A stretch of DNA of 64,000 bases from Nonomuraea turcica (GCF_030718205.1 NZ_JAUZQF010000038.1:19639-83638); one strand, 5' to 3'; shown: positions 34,072-42,281, numbered from the stretch's first letter. The notes: generated by a model not told the origin, from the sequence alone. Translations and numbers: made by a program.

Positions 34072-34503
34072 ATGTCACCGCGATGGGAACCGAACCCCGG
34101 CATCAGAACAGGACGTTACTGCGTCCACGAGCTGTCCGCGCATTTGGTGTTTGTCACGAAATATCGGCGAGACGCACTCACCGGCCCGATGCTGGAACGC
34201 TGCGAACAGATCATGAAAGAGGTGTGCGAGAAGTTCGACTGCGAACTGACCGACTTCAACGGCGCCGACGACCACGTCCACCTCCTGGTCCGCTACCCGC
34301 CCAAGGTCGCCCTGTCCTCCCTCGTCAACTCCCTCAAAGGCGTCTCGGCCCGCTACCTCCGCCAGGAATACAGCGCCCACGTCCGCACACACCTGGGGGG
34401 CGGCCACTTCTGGTCCCGCTCCTACTACACAGGATCGACCGGCGACGCCAGCGAGGCCACCGTCCGCACCTACCTCCAGTCCCAGGACCGACCCCAGAAA
34501 TGA
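34072..34503 (+). CDS. tnpA: TnpA, Y1 HUH transposase (IS200-type)
   Basis: 143 aa if ATG 34072 is the start, the usual length. It carries the HUH motif ADDHVHLLV with H68 and H70, and a catalytic tyrosine Y134 in VRTYLQSQ. FVTKYRRDALTG, LVNSLKGVSARYLRQEY and WSRSYYTGSTGDAS match family signatures. TnpA cuts and rejoins single strands at the terminal hairpins ('peel and paste'). The 5' ends of tnpA and tnpB lie 25 bases apart, so they share a divergent promoter region. Confidence 0.93.
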   Translation: MSPRWEPNPGIRTGRYCVHELSAHLVFVTKYRRDALTGPMLERCEQIMKEVCEKFDCELTDFNGADDHVHLLVRYPPKVALSSLVNSLKGVSARYLRQEYSAHVRTHLGGGHFWSRSYYTGSTGDASEATVRTYLQSQDRPQK

Positions 34504-34595
34504 GACAACACCAGACGCGCTCACGACCGGTTCCAAAAGCGCGGGTCAGGGCACGCTCAGACCCTCGGGGGCCTTCCCGCACGGGCCCTCACCAT

Positions 34596-34609
34596 CCGCC
34601 TGAAGGCGG
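34596..34609. repeat. Left-end hairpin of the IS element (CCGCC-TGAA-GGCGG)
   Basis: A perfect 5-bp stem with a 4-base loop lies 93 bases past the tnpA stop, in the gap 34504-34695 that holds no gene. This is the form of a TnpA-recognised subterminal hairpin, which supports the element end lying shortly after. Confidence 0.45.
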
Positions 34610-34695
34610 GAGCACTGGCCCGCACCTCGGTAGACGCTTGCGTATGCGGGTGAGCGGGCTGGGCATGGACCGTCTCACCCACTGGGCATCACCAT

Positions 34696-35142
34696 ATGAG
34701 CATGTTGATACTCGCTCTGGTCACCCTCGTCTTACACGGCGCCCTCGCCGGACTCTTCTACACCTTCTCGATGTCCGTGATGCCGGGCCTGAACGCCATC
34801 GCACCCGCCCAGGCCGAGGAGGCGATGCGGAGCATCAATCGGAAGATCCTCAATCCGTGGCTCTACATCCCGTTCCTCGGCTCGCCGCTCGCGGCGCTGG
34901 CGACCGGGCTCCTCGCGGGCGCTCCGGCCGCCGTGTGGTTCTTCGCGGCCGCCGCGGTGGGCTTCGTCGGCTCGTTCCTGGTCACGGTGGCGATCAACGT
35001 GCCGATGAACAACGCCGTCGACGCCGGCACGATGGCGTGGAAGGACTACTCGCGGCGGTGGACGGCCTGGAACACGCTGCGGGCCGTGGCGTCCTTCATC
35101 AGCCTCGTCCTGGTCGGAATCGGCCTGGCAGGCGGCCTCTAG
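34696..35142 (+). CDS. DUF1772-family four-helix membrane protein
   Basis: 148 aa from ATG 34696. Four hydrophobic helices with GALAGLFYTFSMSVMPGLNA after helix 1 and VAINVPMNNAVDA before helix 4 define the DUF1772 (anthrone-oxygenase-like) family. The second helix region ends in PFLGSPLAAL. Fungal relatives oxidise anthrones; the bacterial role is unclear. It stands next to the transposon end and is convergent with the tartrate dehydrogenase gene. Confidence 0.85.
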   Translation: MSMLILALVTLVLHGALAGLFYTFSMSVMPGLNAIAPAQAEEAMRSINRKILNPWLYIPFLGSPLAALATGLLAGAPAAVWFFAAAAVGFVGSFLVTVAINVPMNNAVDAGTMAWKDYSRRWTAWNTLRAVASFISLVLVGIGLAGGL

Positions 35143-35150
35143 CGTTCGGC

Positions 35151-36194
35151 TCAGCAGAGCTGCAGCACCGCGCGGGTGAACTCCTCGGTGCTCGCCGTGC
35201 CACCGAGGTCGCGCGTACGGACCTCGCCCTTGGCCAGGACGGCCGCGATGGCCGCCACCACCTCCTCGGCCGCCTCGGGATGCCCGAGGTGCTCCAGCAT
35301 CATGGCGGCCGACCAGATGGCGCCGATCGGGTTGGCCACGCCACGGCCGGCGATGTCCGGAGCCGAGCCGTGCACGGGCTCGAACATCGACGGGAAGTCC
35401 CGCTCGGGGTTGAGGTTGGCGGACGGGGCGATCCCGATGCTGCCCGCGACCGCGGCGGCCAGGTCGCTGAGGATGTCGCCGAACAGGTTCGAGCCGACGA
35501 TCACGTCGAACCGCGCTGGCTCCAGGACCAGCTTGGCGCAGAGCGCGTCGATGTGCTCCTGGTCCCAGCGCACCTCCGGATGGCCGGCCGCGCGTTCCCT
35601 GACCAGCTCGTCCCAGAAGGGCATCGTGTGCACGATGCCGTTGGACTTGGTGGCGGAGGTCAGGTAGCCCTTGCGGCGGCCGGCGAGGGTGAAGGCGTAG
35701 TCCAGCACGCGGGTCACGCCCGCGCGGGTGAACACGGCTTTCTGGACCGCCATCTCCTCGGGGAAGCCGCGGTTCATCCGGCCGCCGATCTCGCTGTATT
35801 CGCCTTCGGTGTTCTCCCTGACGATCACCAGGTCGACCGCCGCGCGCACGGGGCTGTCGAGGCCCTGGAAGAGGCGGACCGGCCTGAGATTCACGTATTG
35901 GCGGAAAGCGCGGCGGATCGGGATGAGCAGGCCCCAGAGCGAGACGTGGTCGGGCACGCCGGGGGCGCCGACCGCGCCGAGGAAGATGGCGTCGTGGCCG
36001 CGCAGCTGTCGCAGGCCGTCGGGGGGCATCATGGCGCCCTCGCGCCGGTGGCGTTCGCACGACCAGTCGTACTCGGTGAACCGGAGGCCGAAGCCGTGAC
36101 GCCGGCCCACCGCCTGCGCCACTTCCAGGGCCGCCGGGGTGACCTCGAGGCCGATGCCGTCGCCCGGAATGACCGCGATGTGATGCGTCGTCAT
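35151..36194 (-). CDS. Tartrate dehydrogenase/decarboxylase, isocitrate/isopropylmalate dehydrogenase family
   Basis: 347 aa from ATG 36194. The family core is plain: HHIAVIPGDGIGLEVTPAAL at the start, PIRRAFRQYVNLRPVRLFQG, VRENTEGEYSEIGGRMNRGF and the metal/substrate region IVGSNLFGDILSDLAAAVAG. The PD-rich stretch LNPERDFPSMFEPVHGSAPD completes the NAD site. The RENTEGEYSEIGG form is that of tartrate dehydrogenases that oxidise D-malate, tartrate and related diacids. It is co-oriented with a LysR gene ten bases behind and divergent from the DASS transporter. Confidence 0.88.
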   Translation of the reverse strand: MTTHHIAVIPGDGIGLEVTPAALEVAQAVGRRHGFGLRFTEYDWSCERHRREGAMMPPDGLRQLRGHDAIFLGAVGAPGVPDHVSLWGLLIPIRRAFRQYVNLRPVRLFQGLDSPVRAAVDLVIVRENTEGEYSEIGGRMNRGFPEEMAVQKAVFTRAGVTRVLDYAFTLAGRRKGYLTSATKSNGIVHTMPFWDELVRERAAGHPEVRWDQEHIDALCAKLVLEPARFDVIVGSNLFGDILSDLAAAVAGSIGIAPSANLNPERDFPSMFEPVHGSAPDIAGRGVANPIGAIWSAAMMLEHLGHPEAAEEVVAAIAAVLAKGEVRTRDLGGTASTEEFTRAVLQLC

Positions 36195-36203
36195 GCTGTC
36201 GAT

Positions 36204-37079
36204 TCAATACGAGAGCGCGATGTCCAGGAACTCGGTGGCCGCCGGGGTGAGCCAACCCTTCCTGCTGACCAGCGCCAGGTGCAGCGACGCGGGCGGATCC
36301 AGCTCGAACACCAGCGCCCCCGCCCGCTCGGCCAGCGGCCGCCAGGCCTCGGCCAGCACGCCGATCCCGACGCCCTTCAGCACCAGCGGCAGGACCACTT
36401 CCCTGTGCTCCGACTCGACCGCGATCGACAAGTCGACGCCGAAGGCCCGGATCTCCTCCACCAGCCTGCGTAACCCCGTGCCGTGCTCCCCCACGATCAG
36501 GCGTTGCCCGGCCAGCCGGGTACGCGGCAGCGACCGCGCCGGCGCGAACGGGCCGTCCGGCGGGGCGACGAGCACAAATCGCTGCTCCTCCACGGGGTGC
36601 AGCGTCACGTCGGCGACCGTGGGTGGCTCCCAGGCCGACAGCAGGCCAAGCTCCGTCACCCCCGTACGGACCAGCTCGATCACCGCCTGGGGCACCGGCG
36701 CGCCCTTGATCGCCACCTCAACGCCCGGGTGCCGGGCGCAGAACCGGCTGATCATGCTGCTGAGCGGCTCCACCGCGGGCGACGGCATCGAAGCGATGAC
36801 GACCCTGCCGCGGACCACTCCCTCCACAGAGTCCACGCTCGCGCGGGCGGCCTCAATGCTGCGGACGACCTGCCTGGCCGGCTCGATGAGGGCCCGGCCC
36901 GCGTCCGTGAGCACCACGCGCCGGCCGATGCGGTGGAAGAGCTGGCTGCCGAGGTCCTTCTCCAGCGTCCTGATCGCCTGCGAGAGGGAGGGCTGCGCCA
37001 TGAACAGCGCCTTGGCCCCCTTGTTGAAGCCGCCGTGATCGACGACGGCCAGGAAATACTCGAGCTGCCGGACGTCCAT
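36204..37079 (-). CDS. LysR-family regulator
   Basis: 291 aa from ATG 37079. The HTH is MDVRQLEYFLAVVDHGGFNK, then GAKALFMAQPSLSQAIRTLE. The effector domain follows from about residue 90. It is divergent from the DASS transporter across a gap with a clear TATAGG-N5-CCTATA repeat, and upstream of the tartrate dehydrogenase gene in the same direction, so it probably activates both in response to a dicarboxylate. Confidence 0.92.
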   Translation of the reverse strand: MDVRQLEYFLAVVDHGGFNKGAKALFMAQPSLSQAIRTLEKDLGSQLFHRIGRRVVLTDAGRALIEPARQVVRSIEAARASVDSVEGVVRGRVVIASMPSPAVEPLSSMISRFCARHPGVEVAIKGAPVPQAVIELVRTGVTELGLLSAWEPPTVADVTLHPVEEQRFVLVAPPDGPFAPARSLPRTRLAGQRLIVGEHGTGLRRLVEEIRAFGVDLSIAVESEHREVVLPLVLKGVGIGVLAEAWRPLAERAGALVFELDPPASLHLALVSRKGWLTPAATEFLDIALSY

Positions 37080-37089
37080 CGAACGCTCC

Positions 37090-37106
37090 TATAGGAGAGG
37101 CCTATA
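37090..37106. promoter_or_regulatory. LysR box TATAGG-N5-CCTATA
   Basis: A perfect inverted repeat, TATAGG (37090-37095) and CCTATA (37101-37106) with a 5-base spacer, lies 11 bases from the LysR start and about 75 bases upstream of the DASS gene. It contains the T-N11-A pattern of LysR sites. Confidence 0.7.
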
Positions 37107-37181
37107 ACACCAGTAGCTAACGCGTCTTGGACCTCTGCGCCACCTAGATCTTCAATGACGGCGGAAACGTTAGGAGCAGAG

Positions 37182-38780
37182 ATGAACTCCGGCGGCCCCC
37201 GCACCGACGTCGACCAGGCCCTGCTGGGCCACGCCACCTACCGCAGCCTCGGCGAGCAGAAACTGTCGGCGGCCGAGGAGAGATTCGAGAAAGCCAGACG
37301 CACCACCGGCATGTGGCTCGCGCCGTTGATCACGGTGGTGTTCCTGCTGCTGCCCCTCGGCATGGACGGCAAGCAGCAGACGCTGGCGGCCGTCCTGCTC
37401 GGCGTCATCGTGTTATGGATCACCGAGCCGGTGCCCATCCCGGTCGGCGGTCTCATCGGCGTCGGCGCGATCGTGCTGCTCGGGGTGGTGTCCGCGGCGG
37501 ACGCGCTGGCGCCCTTCGGCTCCCCCACCATCTTCACGTTCATCGGGGCGTTCATCCTGGCGCAGGCGATGCTCAAGCAGGGCCTCGCGCGCCGCTTCGC
37601 CTTCCGCATCCTGTCGATGGCCGGGGTGGGCCGCTCGACGTTCCGCCTGGTCATCGCCTTCGGTGTTATCACGTGCCTGCTGTCGGCGTTCGTCTCCAAC
37701 ACCGCCACCGTGGCGATGTTGCTGCCCACCGCGCTCGGCATGCTCGCGGTCATCGCCAAGCTCCTGCAGGACCGCGGGCTGGTGGCTGCCGACTTCAACC
37801 CGCTGCGGCTGCGGGTCGGCGCCGCGCTCGTCCTGATGCTCGCGTACGGGGCCAGCGTCGGCGGCCTGCTCACCCCGGTCGGCACCCCGCCCAACCTGAT
37901 CGGCCGCGGCCTCATCGAGGAGGCCACCGGGCAGCGCATCTCCTTCGCCCAGTGGGTGATCACCGCGCTGCCGATCTGCGCGCTCATGTTCGTCGCGCTC
38001 GCGGCCGTGCTGCTGCTGCTCAACCGGCCGGAGATCCGCAGGATCGAGGGAGTCGAGGAGTACGTGCACGCCGAGCGGGCCGGCCTGGGCAAGCTGTCGC
38101 GCGCCGAGAAGAACACGCTCGTGGCCTTCGGCATCACCGTGTTCCTGTGGATCTTCCCGGGTGTGATCGCGTTGTTCGCCGGCACGGAGTCGGCCCTCTA
38201 CACCACCATCAGCGGCCGGCTCAACGAGGGCATCGTGGCGGTGCTCGGCGCGGCCCTGCTGTTCGTGTTGCCGACCGACTGGAGCAAACGCGAGTTCACG
38301 CTCAACTGGAGCGACGCCGCCCGCATCGACTGGGGCACGATCGTGTTGTTCGGCACCGGCATCATCTTCGGGTCCCTGCTCGAGGACACCGGCCTGGCCA
38401 AGACCATCGGCTCCTCCGCGGCCTCGGCGCTGGGGCTGGCCAGTGTGTTCGCCATCACCGCGTTCGCCGTGGTGCTCGCCGTGGTGGTCTCGGAGACCAC
38501 CAGCAACACAGCCTCCGCGGCCGTCGTGGTGCCGATCATCATCCCGATCGCGATCGCCGCCGGGGTGAACCCGTTCGTGCCCGCGCTGGCGGCGACGTTC
38601 GCGGCGTCGTTCGGGTTCATGTTGCCGGTCTCGACGCCGCAGAACGCCATCGCGTACGGGTCGGGCGTGGTGCCGATCACCACGATGATCCGCTCGGGCA
38701 TCAGCTTCGACATCCTCGGCGCCATCCTGATCATTGTGCTCCTGCCCCTGCTGATCGGCCTGACCGGTATCGGAGGCTGA
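37182..38780 (+). CDS. DASS-family dicarboxylate transporter (SLC13/CitT-like)
   Basis: 532 aa from ATG 37182, with TTAGGAG six bases upstream. About 12 membrane segments, with the two DASS signature loops: FVSNTATVAMLLPTALGM for the first Na+/substrate site and SETTSNTASAAVVVPIIIP for the second, each carrying the S-N-T motif. GTPPNLIGRG in the middle is also characteristic. The family includes the tartrate/succinate antiporter TtdT and Na+-coupled dicarboxylate importers. With the divergent LysR and tartrate dehydrogenase genes it suggests diacid uptake and oxidation. Confidence 0.9.
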   Translation: MNSGGPRTDVDQALLGHATYRSLGEQKLSAAEERFEKARRTTGMWLAPLITVVFLLLPLGMDGKQQTLAAVLLGVIVLWITEPVPIPVGGLIGVGAIVLLGVVSAADALAPFGSPTIFTFIGAFILAQAMLKQGLARRFAFRILSMAGVGRSTFRLVIAFGVITCLLSAFVSNTATVAMLLPTALGMLAVIAKLLQDRGLVAADFNPLRLRVGAALVLMLAYGASVGGLLTPVGTPPNLIGRGLIEEATGQRISFAQWVITALPICALMFVALAAVLLLLNRPEIRRIEGVEEYVHAERAGLGKLSRAEKNTLVAFGITVFLWIFPGVIALFAGTESALYTTISGRLNEGIVAVLGAALLFVLPTDWSKREFTLNWSDAARIDWGTIVLFGTGIIFGSLLEDTGLAKTIGSSAASALGLASVFAITAFAVVLAVVVSETTSNTASAAVVVPIIIPIAIAAGVNPFVPALAATFAASFGFMLPVSTPQNAIAYGSGVVPITTMIRSGISFDILGAILIIVLLPLLIGLTGIGG

Positions 38781-38900
38781 TCACCGCTGTGGCCTGCGGG
38801 GCTGGCAAGAGTACAGAAATCGCCAAATCTCTCTAATCCGGAATAAGGGGACAGTCGGCGGATAGGAGGACAGGAAGGTCTACATCGTGCAGGAGGAATC

Positions 38901-39719
38901 ATGAACGCCACCCAGACGCGAGCACGTGCCGACGGTAAGGCGCATCGGCTGCTCACGCTGGACCTGCCGATGCTCAGCGTCGAGGTCCGCCAGCCCGAGC
39001 TCCGGATGCCGCACGTCGAGATGCCGGCGATGCCACGCATGGAGATGCCGCACGTGCCGATGCCGCACATCAGCAGGAAGGAACTCGGCCACTACGTCGA
39101 CATCGCCCGGACGTTCCTTCCGGCGCCTGAAAAGATCGCCTACTACGGGGCGCTTGGCGCGATGGCGGCCCTCGGGGTCGTCGAGTGGCCGGTCGCGGCC
39201 GCCATCGGGGCCGGAACGGTCATCGCGCAGCGGCGGCGAGGCCAGGAGCCGTCCGCCCGGCCGCGCCCGAGCACCACAACGGCCGCCCAGCCGGCTCCGA
39301 GCACGCGGGCCACGACCTCCACGCGAGGGACGACGACCGCACGGGGCAAGGCAACCACCACGGGCGGCGGCAAGGCCGCCACCACCGGCGGGCGGAAGAC
39401 CACCACGACCAGCAAGACCGCCACCACCGGGGGACGGAAGACGGCCACGACCAGCAAGACCGCCCCGACCGGTGGGCGCAAGACGACCACGACCGGTGCG
39501 AGCAAGACGACCACGGCTGGCGCAAGGAAGACGACCACGGCCGGCGCAAGCAAGACGACGACCGGCGCAAGCAAGACGACGACCGGCGCAAGCAAGACGA
39601 CGACCGGCGCGAGCAAGGCCGGGACCACCAGCGGGCGCAAGGGCGGCACCACCGGTGGGCGCAAGCCCGCCGCGAGCAGGACCGCGTCGGCTTCGCGTGC
39701 CACCGCGAGCAAGAGCTGA
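38901..39719 (+). CDS. Histone H1-like Lys/Thr-rich repeat protein
   Basis: 272 aa from ATG 38901 after AGGAGGAATC. A front domain of about 110 residues has the patterned stretch RMPHVEMPAMPRMEMPHVPM, and then one hydrophobic segment IAYYGALGAMAALGVV. From about 130 the sequence is a low-complexity tail of KTTTTGxxK- and GASKTTT-type repeats with Arg and Lys, like the AK-rich tails of actinobacterial H1-like proteins, but Thr-rich and Ala-poor. It could coat DNA, membranes or both, since the helix precedes the tail. Nothing shows a catalytic site. Confidence 0.8.
   Translation: MNATQTRARADGKAHRLLTLDLPMLSVEVRQPELRMPHVEMPAMPRMEMPHVPMPHISRKELGHYVDIARTFLPAPEKIAYYGALGAMAALGVVEWPVAAAIGAGTVIAQRRRGQEPSARPRPSTTTAAQPAPSTRATTSTRGTTTARGKATTTGGGKAATTGGRKTTTTSKTATTGGRKTATTSKTAPTGGRKTTTTGASKTTTAGARKTTTAGASKTTTGASKTTTGASKTTTGASKAGTTSGRKGGTTGGRKPAASRTASASRATASKS
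39303..39650 (+). repeat. Coding tandem repeats in the histone-like tail
   Basis: Units built around AAGACGACGACCGG and GGCGCAAGCAAGACG repeat at 21-base intervals, most exactly at 39543-39620 (GASKTTT three times in a row), with looser copies upstream. Such repeats invite slippage, so the tail length may vary between strains. Confidence 0.75.
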
Positions 39720-39795
39720 CGAGTCGCGCCACACAGCCGCGCGTACATGGGACGCGCCCGCGCCGCGATCAGTTCTCCACGGCCCGGGCGCGGAA

Positions 39796-39881
39796 CAGTC
39801 ATCGATTGTTCACCGAATAGATATATTGATCATACCCATATGTACATCTTTCTACCTAAATATGCCTTAAGTAGAAGTTTC
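39796..39881. promoter_or_regulatory. AT-rich island with inverted repeat
   Basis: In a GC-rich window these 86 bases are mostly A and T, for example ATAGATATATTGATCATACC. TTCTAC (39850-39855) and GTAGAA (39871-39876) form a stem that continues over one mismatch to ten pairs around a 7-base loop. It lies directly upstream of the 41-aa peptide gene. It looks like a strong promoter or operator region or an acquired sequence. Confidence 0.5.
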
Positions 39882-39902
39882 ACACCCCCGTGAGGTAGAG
39901 AG

Positions 39903-40028
39903 TTGTCCGAGTTCCTGGCCTCGCTGCTCGCCAAGGCCGCCCTGATGCTCCTCGAAGCTCTGATCATGCGTTTCGTCCAGAGCCTCGCCGCCGCGATCAT
40001 GAGCCCCGCCGGCCTCCGGGTCGCCTAG
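39903..40028 (+). CDS. 41-aa amphipathic helical peptide
   Basis: From TTG 39903, with GAGG seven bases upstream, the frame reads SEFLASLLAKAALMLLEALI, then MRFVQSLAAAIMSPAGLRVA, and stops at TAG 40026-40028. It is a single long amphipathic or hydrophobic helix with no cysteine, so it is not a lanthipeptide. Small membrane-active or regulatory peptide is the natural guess; I cannot name it. Its stop overlaps the stop of the convergent protease gene in the palindrome CTAG. Confidence 0.5.
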   Translation: MSEFLASLLAKAALMLLEALIMRFVQSLAAAIMSPAGLRVA

Positions 40029-42196
40029 CCGAACGCGCGTACCTCCAGCAGCCCCACCGAGGCCTGGCCGCTCTGCAGCACGACCCGCAGGCGGGTGGTG
40101 CTGACCGCGGTGAACGTGACCGGGTTGTACGTCCCGTCCGCGATCGGGTAGCCGCTCGGGTTGGCCACGTCCACGTACGCGCTGCCGTTCCAGTACTGCA
40201 GCTTCCACGAGGCGGGCACCCGCACGCCGCCCCCGTCGTCGAAGAAGTAGATCTCCGCCGACTTGATCGTCTGCGTGGAGGACCAGGTCAGCTCGGCCCA
40301 TTGGGTCCCGGTCTCGGGCCAGGTGCCCCACCGCGGGCTGGGCACGGCGCCGTCGTTGATCGCCGCGACGCTCTCCCAGGGCGAGGTGTACGAGGCCGAG
40401 GGCGTCGCGTTCGCGGCCAGGTTGACCGGCGTCGGCGTGGGGTCGCCCCCGCCGGTGCCGAAGGCCAGGTCGTTATCGCTGAAGATCGGGTGCGGCGGGT
40501 TCACGTCCGTCTCGCCGGCGCCGCCGTCGCAGCGGCGGTCGGGGTTGAACATCAGGTACGTCCCCGAGCCGCAGGCCGTGGCGGGCTCGGCGTCGCCGCC
40601 GATGACCACGCTGCCGCTGAGGTTGGCCCCGCCCTGGACCAGGGCGCTGTTCTTGACCACGGCGCTGCCGCCGACCGTGGCGCCGCTGTTCACCCAGGCC
40701 AGGTCCTCGATACGGGCGTTGCCGCTGACCGTGCTGTTGCCGTAGACGGCGGCTCGGGGGCCGACGTAGGCGGTCGCGGCCACGTTGGCCCGGTTGTCCA
40801 CCCAGCCGCCGCCGTTGGAGTGCCAGTGCCCGTTGCCCGGCGCGGGCGGCTTCACGTGGCCCGGCTCGAAGCCCCACGGCGTGGCGCCCTGCAGGCGGAA
40901 CTGGTACGGGTAGCGGTAGTTCTTCGGGTAGCCGTCGAGGAAGGCGTACTTGTGCACGGTCCCCGGGGCGCCGAGCACCACGAGATAGACATCCCGCTCA
41001 CCCGGCTGCGTCTGGAAGGTCACCTCGCCGTTGGAGGAGCTGTGGATGGGGCCGTAGCGCGGGACGCCGTTCCTGACCGCGACGAACCCGTACGACCACC
41101 CCGACTGCGCGGTGGCGTTGACGTGGCCGCGGAAGCGCATCCGGATGAGGGCGCCGTCGCTGCTCGGCACGAGGCGGATCTTGTTGTAGCCGTAGTCGGA
41201 GGGCGCGATCGCGTCGGAGATGCGGAAATGCCCGGCCGAGGCGTTGACCGCCTCCACGTTGACGCCGTTGTAGGCGGTGATGAACGGATAGAGGCTGTTG
41301 ATGAACGGCATGAAGTCGGCCCGGTTGGAGTAGTCCCAGGTGACGTTGCGCTGGGCGTACTCGCCGAGGCGCCGGTTGAGTTCGGCCTGGTCGATGCCGG
41401 CGATGCGGCGGTAGGTCTCCAGCGGGTGCTCGGTGTTCCTGGCCTCGTTCCACATGCGGTTGAACATGGCCAGGCCGTCGCGGTCCTTGATGTACTGCGC
41501 GAGCATCCAGGCGCCGTAGTGGTGGCGGCTGCTGCTGTAGGCGAGGTTCTCCGTGCGGATGAACCTGGTGAGGTCGCCCGCGGCCGTCTTCGGGTAGACC
41601 TGCATCGCCATGAACTCGGCACTCGCCTCCCAGAACGTCCCCGCGCTCGGGTGCGTGAACCCGTAACCGGAGCGGCCGAGGAAAGTGTAGTTCTGGAACA
41701 CGTGCGCCAGCTCGTGGGCCAGACCCCAGGACCCGGGCTGGGCGGCTCCGGGGGCGATGTTGATGACGCCGACCCTGCCGTCGGTCGAGCCGCCGGTCGC
41801 CCACGCGTCCAGGGGCGCGTTCGACCAGGTCCTCGTGATGATGACGATGATCTTGTGTTGGGCCAGGAGGCCGGTCTCCGGCGTGAACTTCATGGTGTTC
41901 ACGTAGAAGCCGTAGAGGCTTTCCAACTGGCTGAGGATGTTGTCGGGGTCGAAGCGGTACTGGGTGGGCGCGTTCCGCGGGTCGGTGCCCGACTGGTCGC
42001 CCCACAGGAGAATGAAGTTGGCCGACTCCTTCGTGCGCTCCGGCACCCACGGCACCTCGCCAGTGCTCTGCCAGCGGGACGGGATGTAGACCGTCTTGGC
42101 CAGGAGCGCGCTGGTCGCCGACGCCGGTGGCGGGGCGAGGAATAACGTGCTGAGGAGCATGACAAGGGCGACCGTCGCCGCCCGCAATCGTCTCAC
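40025..42196 (-). CDS. Secreted zinc metalloprotease with beta-helix and discoidin-type domains
   Basis: 723 aa from GTG 42196, seven bases after GGAGG. A signal peptide (VALVMLLSTLFLAPPPASA) is followed by a DUF6055/Svx-like protease domain with HELAH at 161-165 and E190 or E194 as third zinc ligand. From about 480 to 560 is a left-handed beta-helix-like stretch (AAVYGNSTVSGNARI, VVKNSALVQGGANLSGSVVI). The last 130 residues are a coagulation factor 5/8 (discoidin) carbohydrate-binding domain. Together they suggest a secreted enzyme acting on a glycosylated substrate or surface. The promoter has two palindromes. Confidence 0.82.
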   Translation of the reverse strand: MRRLRAATVALVMLLSTLFLAPPPASATSALLAKTVYIPSRWQSTGEVPWVPERTKESANFILLWGDQSGTDPRNAPTQYRFDPDNILSQLESLYGFYVNTMKFTPETGLLAQHKIIVIITRTWSNAPLDAWATGGSTDGRVGVINIAPGAAQPGSWGLAHELAHVFQNYTFLGRSGYGFTHPSAGTFWEASAEFMAMQVYPKTAAGDLTRFIRTENLAYSSSRHHYGAWMLAQYIKDRDGLAMFNRMWNEARNTEHPLETYRRIAGIDQAELNRRLGEYAQRNVTWDYSNRADFMPFINSLYPFITAYNGVNVEAVNASAGHFRISDAIAPSDYGYNKIRLVPSSDGALIRMRFRGHVNATAQSGWSYGFVAVRNGVPRYGPIHSSSNGEVTFQTQPGERDVYLVVLGAPGTVHKYAFLDGYPKNYRYPYQFRLQGATPWGFEPGHVKPPAPGNGHWHSNGGGWVDNRANVAATAYVGPRAAVYGNSTVSGNARIEDLAWVNSGATVGGSAVVKNSALVQGGANLSGSVVIGGDAEPATACGSGTYLMFNPDRRCDGGAGETDVNPPHPIFSDNDLAFGTGGGDPTPTPVNLAANATPSASYTSPWESVAAINDGAVPSPRWGTWPETGTQWAELTWSSTQTIKSAEIYFFDDGGGVRVPASWKLQYWNGSAYVDVANPSGYPIADGTYNPVTFTAVSTTRLRVVLQSGQASVGLLEVRAFG

Positions 42197-42233
42197 TGCA
42201 GAACCTCCGGAACTGTGGAAGGCCAGGCGCACG

Positions 42234-42245
42234 GTTAGCGCTAAC
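42234..42245. promoter_or_regulatory. Perfect palindrome GTTAGCGCTAAC, LacI-type operator
   Basis: A 12-base perfect palindrome with central CG lies 37 bases upstream of the protease start. LacI/GalR-family repressors of actinomycete carbohydrate genes use such AGCGCT-centred sites, which fits control of a secreted carbohydrate-binding enzyme. No LacI gene is in the window. Confidence 0.65.
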
Positions 42246-42266
42246 ATCGGGGCGCCAACGCCTGGA

Positions 42267-42281
42267 GATATGTCACATATC
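42267..42281. promoter_or_regulatory. Perfect palindrome GATATGT-C-ACATATC
   Basis: Fifteen bases with 7-bp arms around one base, 22 bases upstream of the LacI-type palindrome in the 411-base gap 42197-42607. It is a candidate second operator (its AT-rich arms differ from a LacI site). The rest of the gap shows no gene. Confidence 0.5.

Larger units (their letters stand above)
32681..34640. mobile_element. IS200/IS605-type transposon with divergent tnpA and tnpB
   Basis: It contains an HUH transposase gene (34072-34503, +) and a TnpB nuclease gene (32730-34046, -) starting 25 bases apart. The tnpB-side end reads, on the minus strand, a hairpin TCCTCC/GGAGGA then GCACGTCAA at 32689-32681, the usual right-end form. 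The tnpA-side end is less certain: an imperfect-palindrome hairpin lies at 34596-34609, and I place the boundary near 34640 by analogy. No target duplication is expected for this family. Both genes look intact, so the element may still be active. Confidence 0.75.

Noticed and set aside
33405..36473. A plus-strand frame of over 1000 codons across tnpB, tnpA and the tartrate dehydrogenase gene
   Set aside because: It runs antisense to, or in another frame of, genes with intact catalytic motifs, and its composition (His, Arg, Gly, Pro-rich) is that of a high-GC shadow frame.
39303..39650. Repeats that could be taken for a CRISPR array
   Set aside because: The units are in phase with codons, have no spacers of constant length and encode the KTTT/GASKTTT tail.
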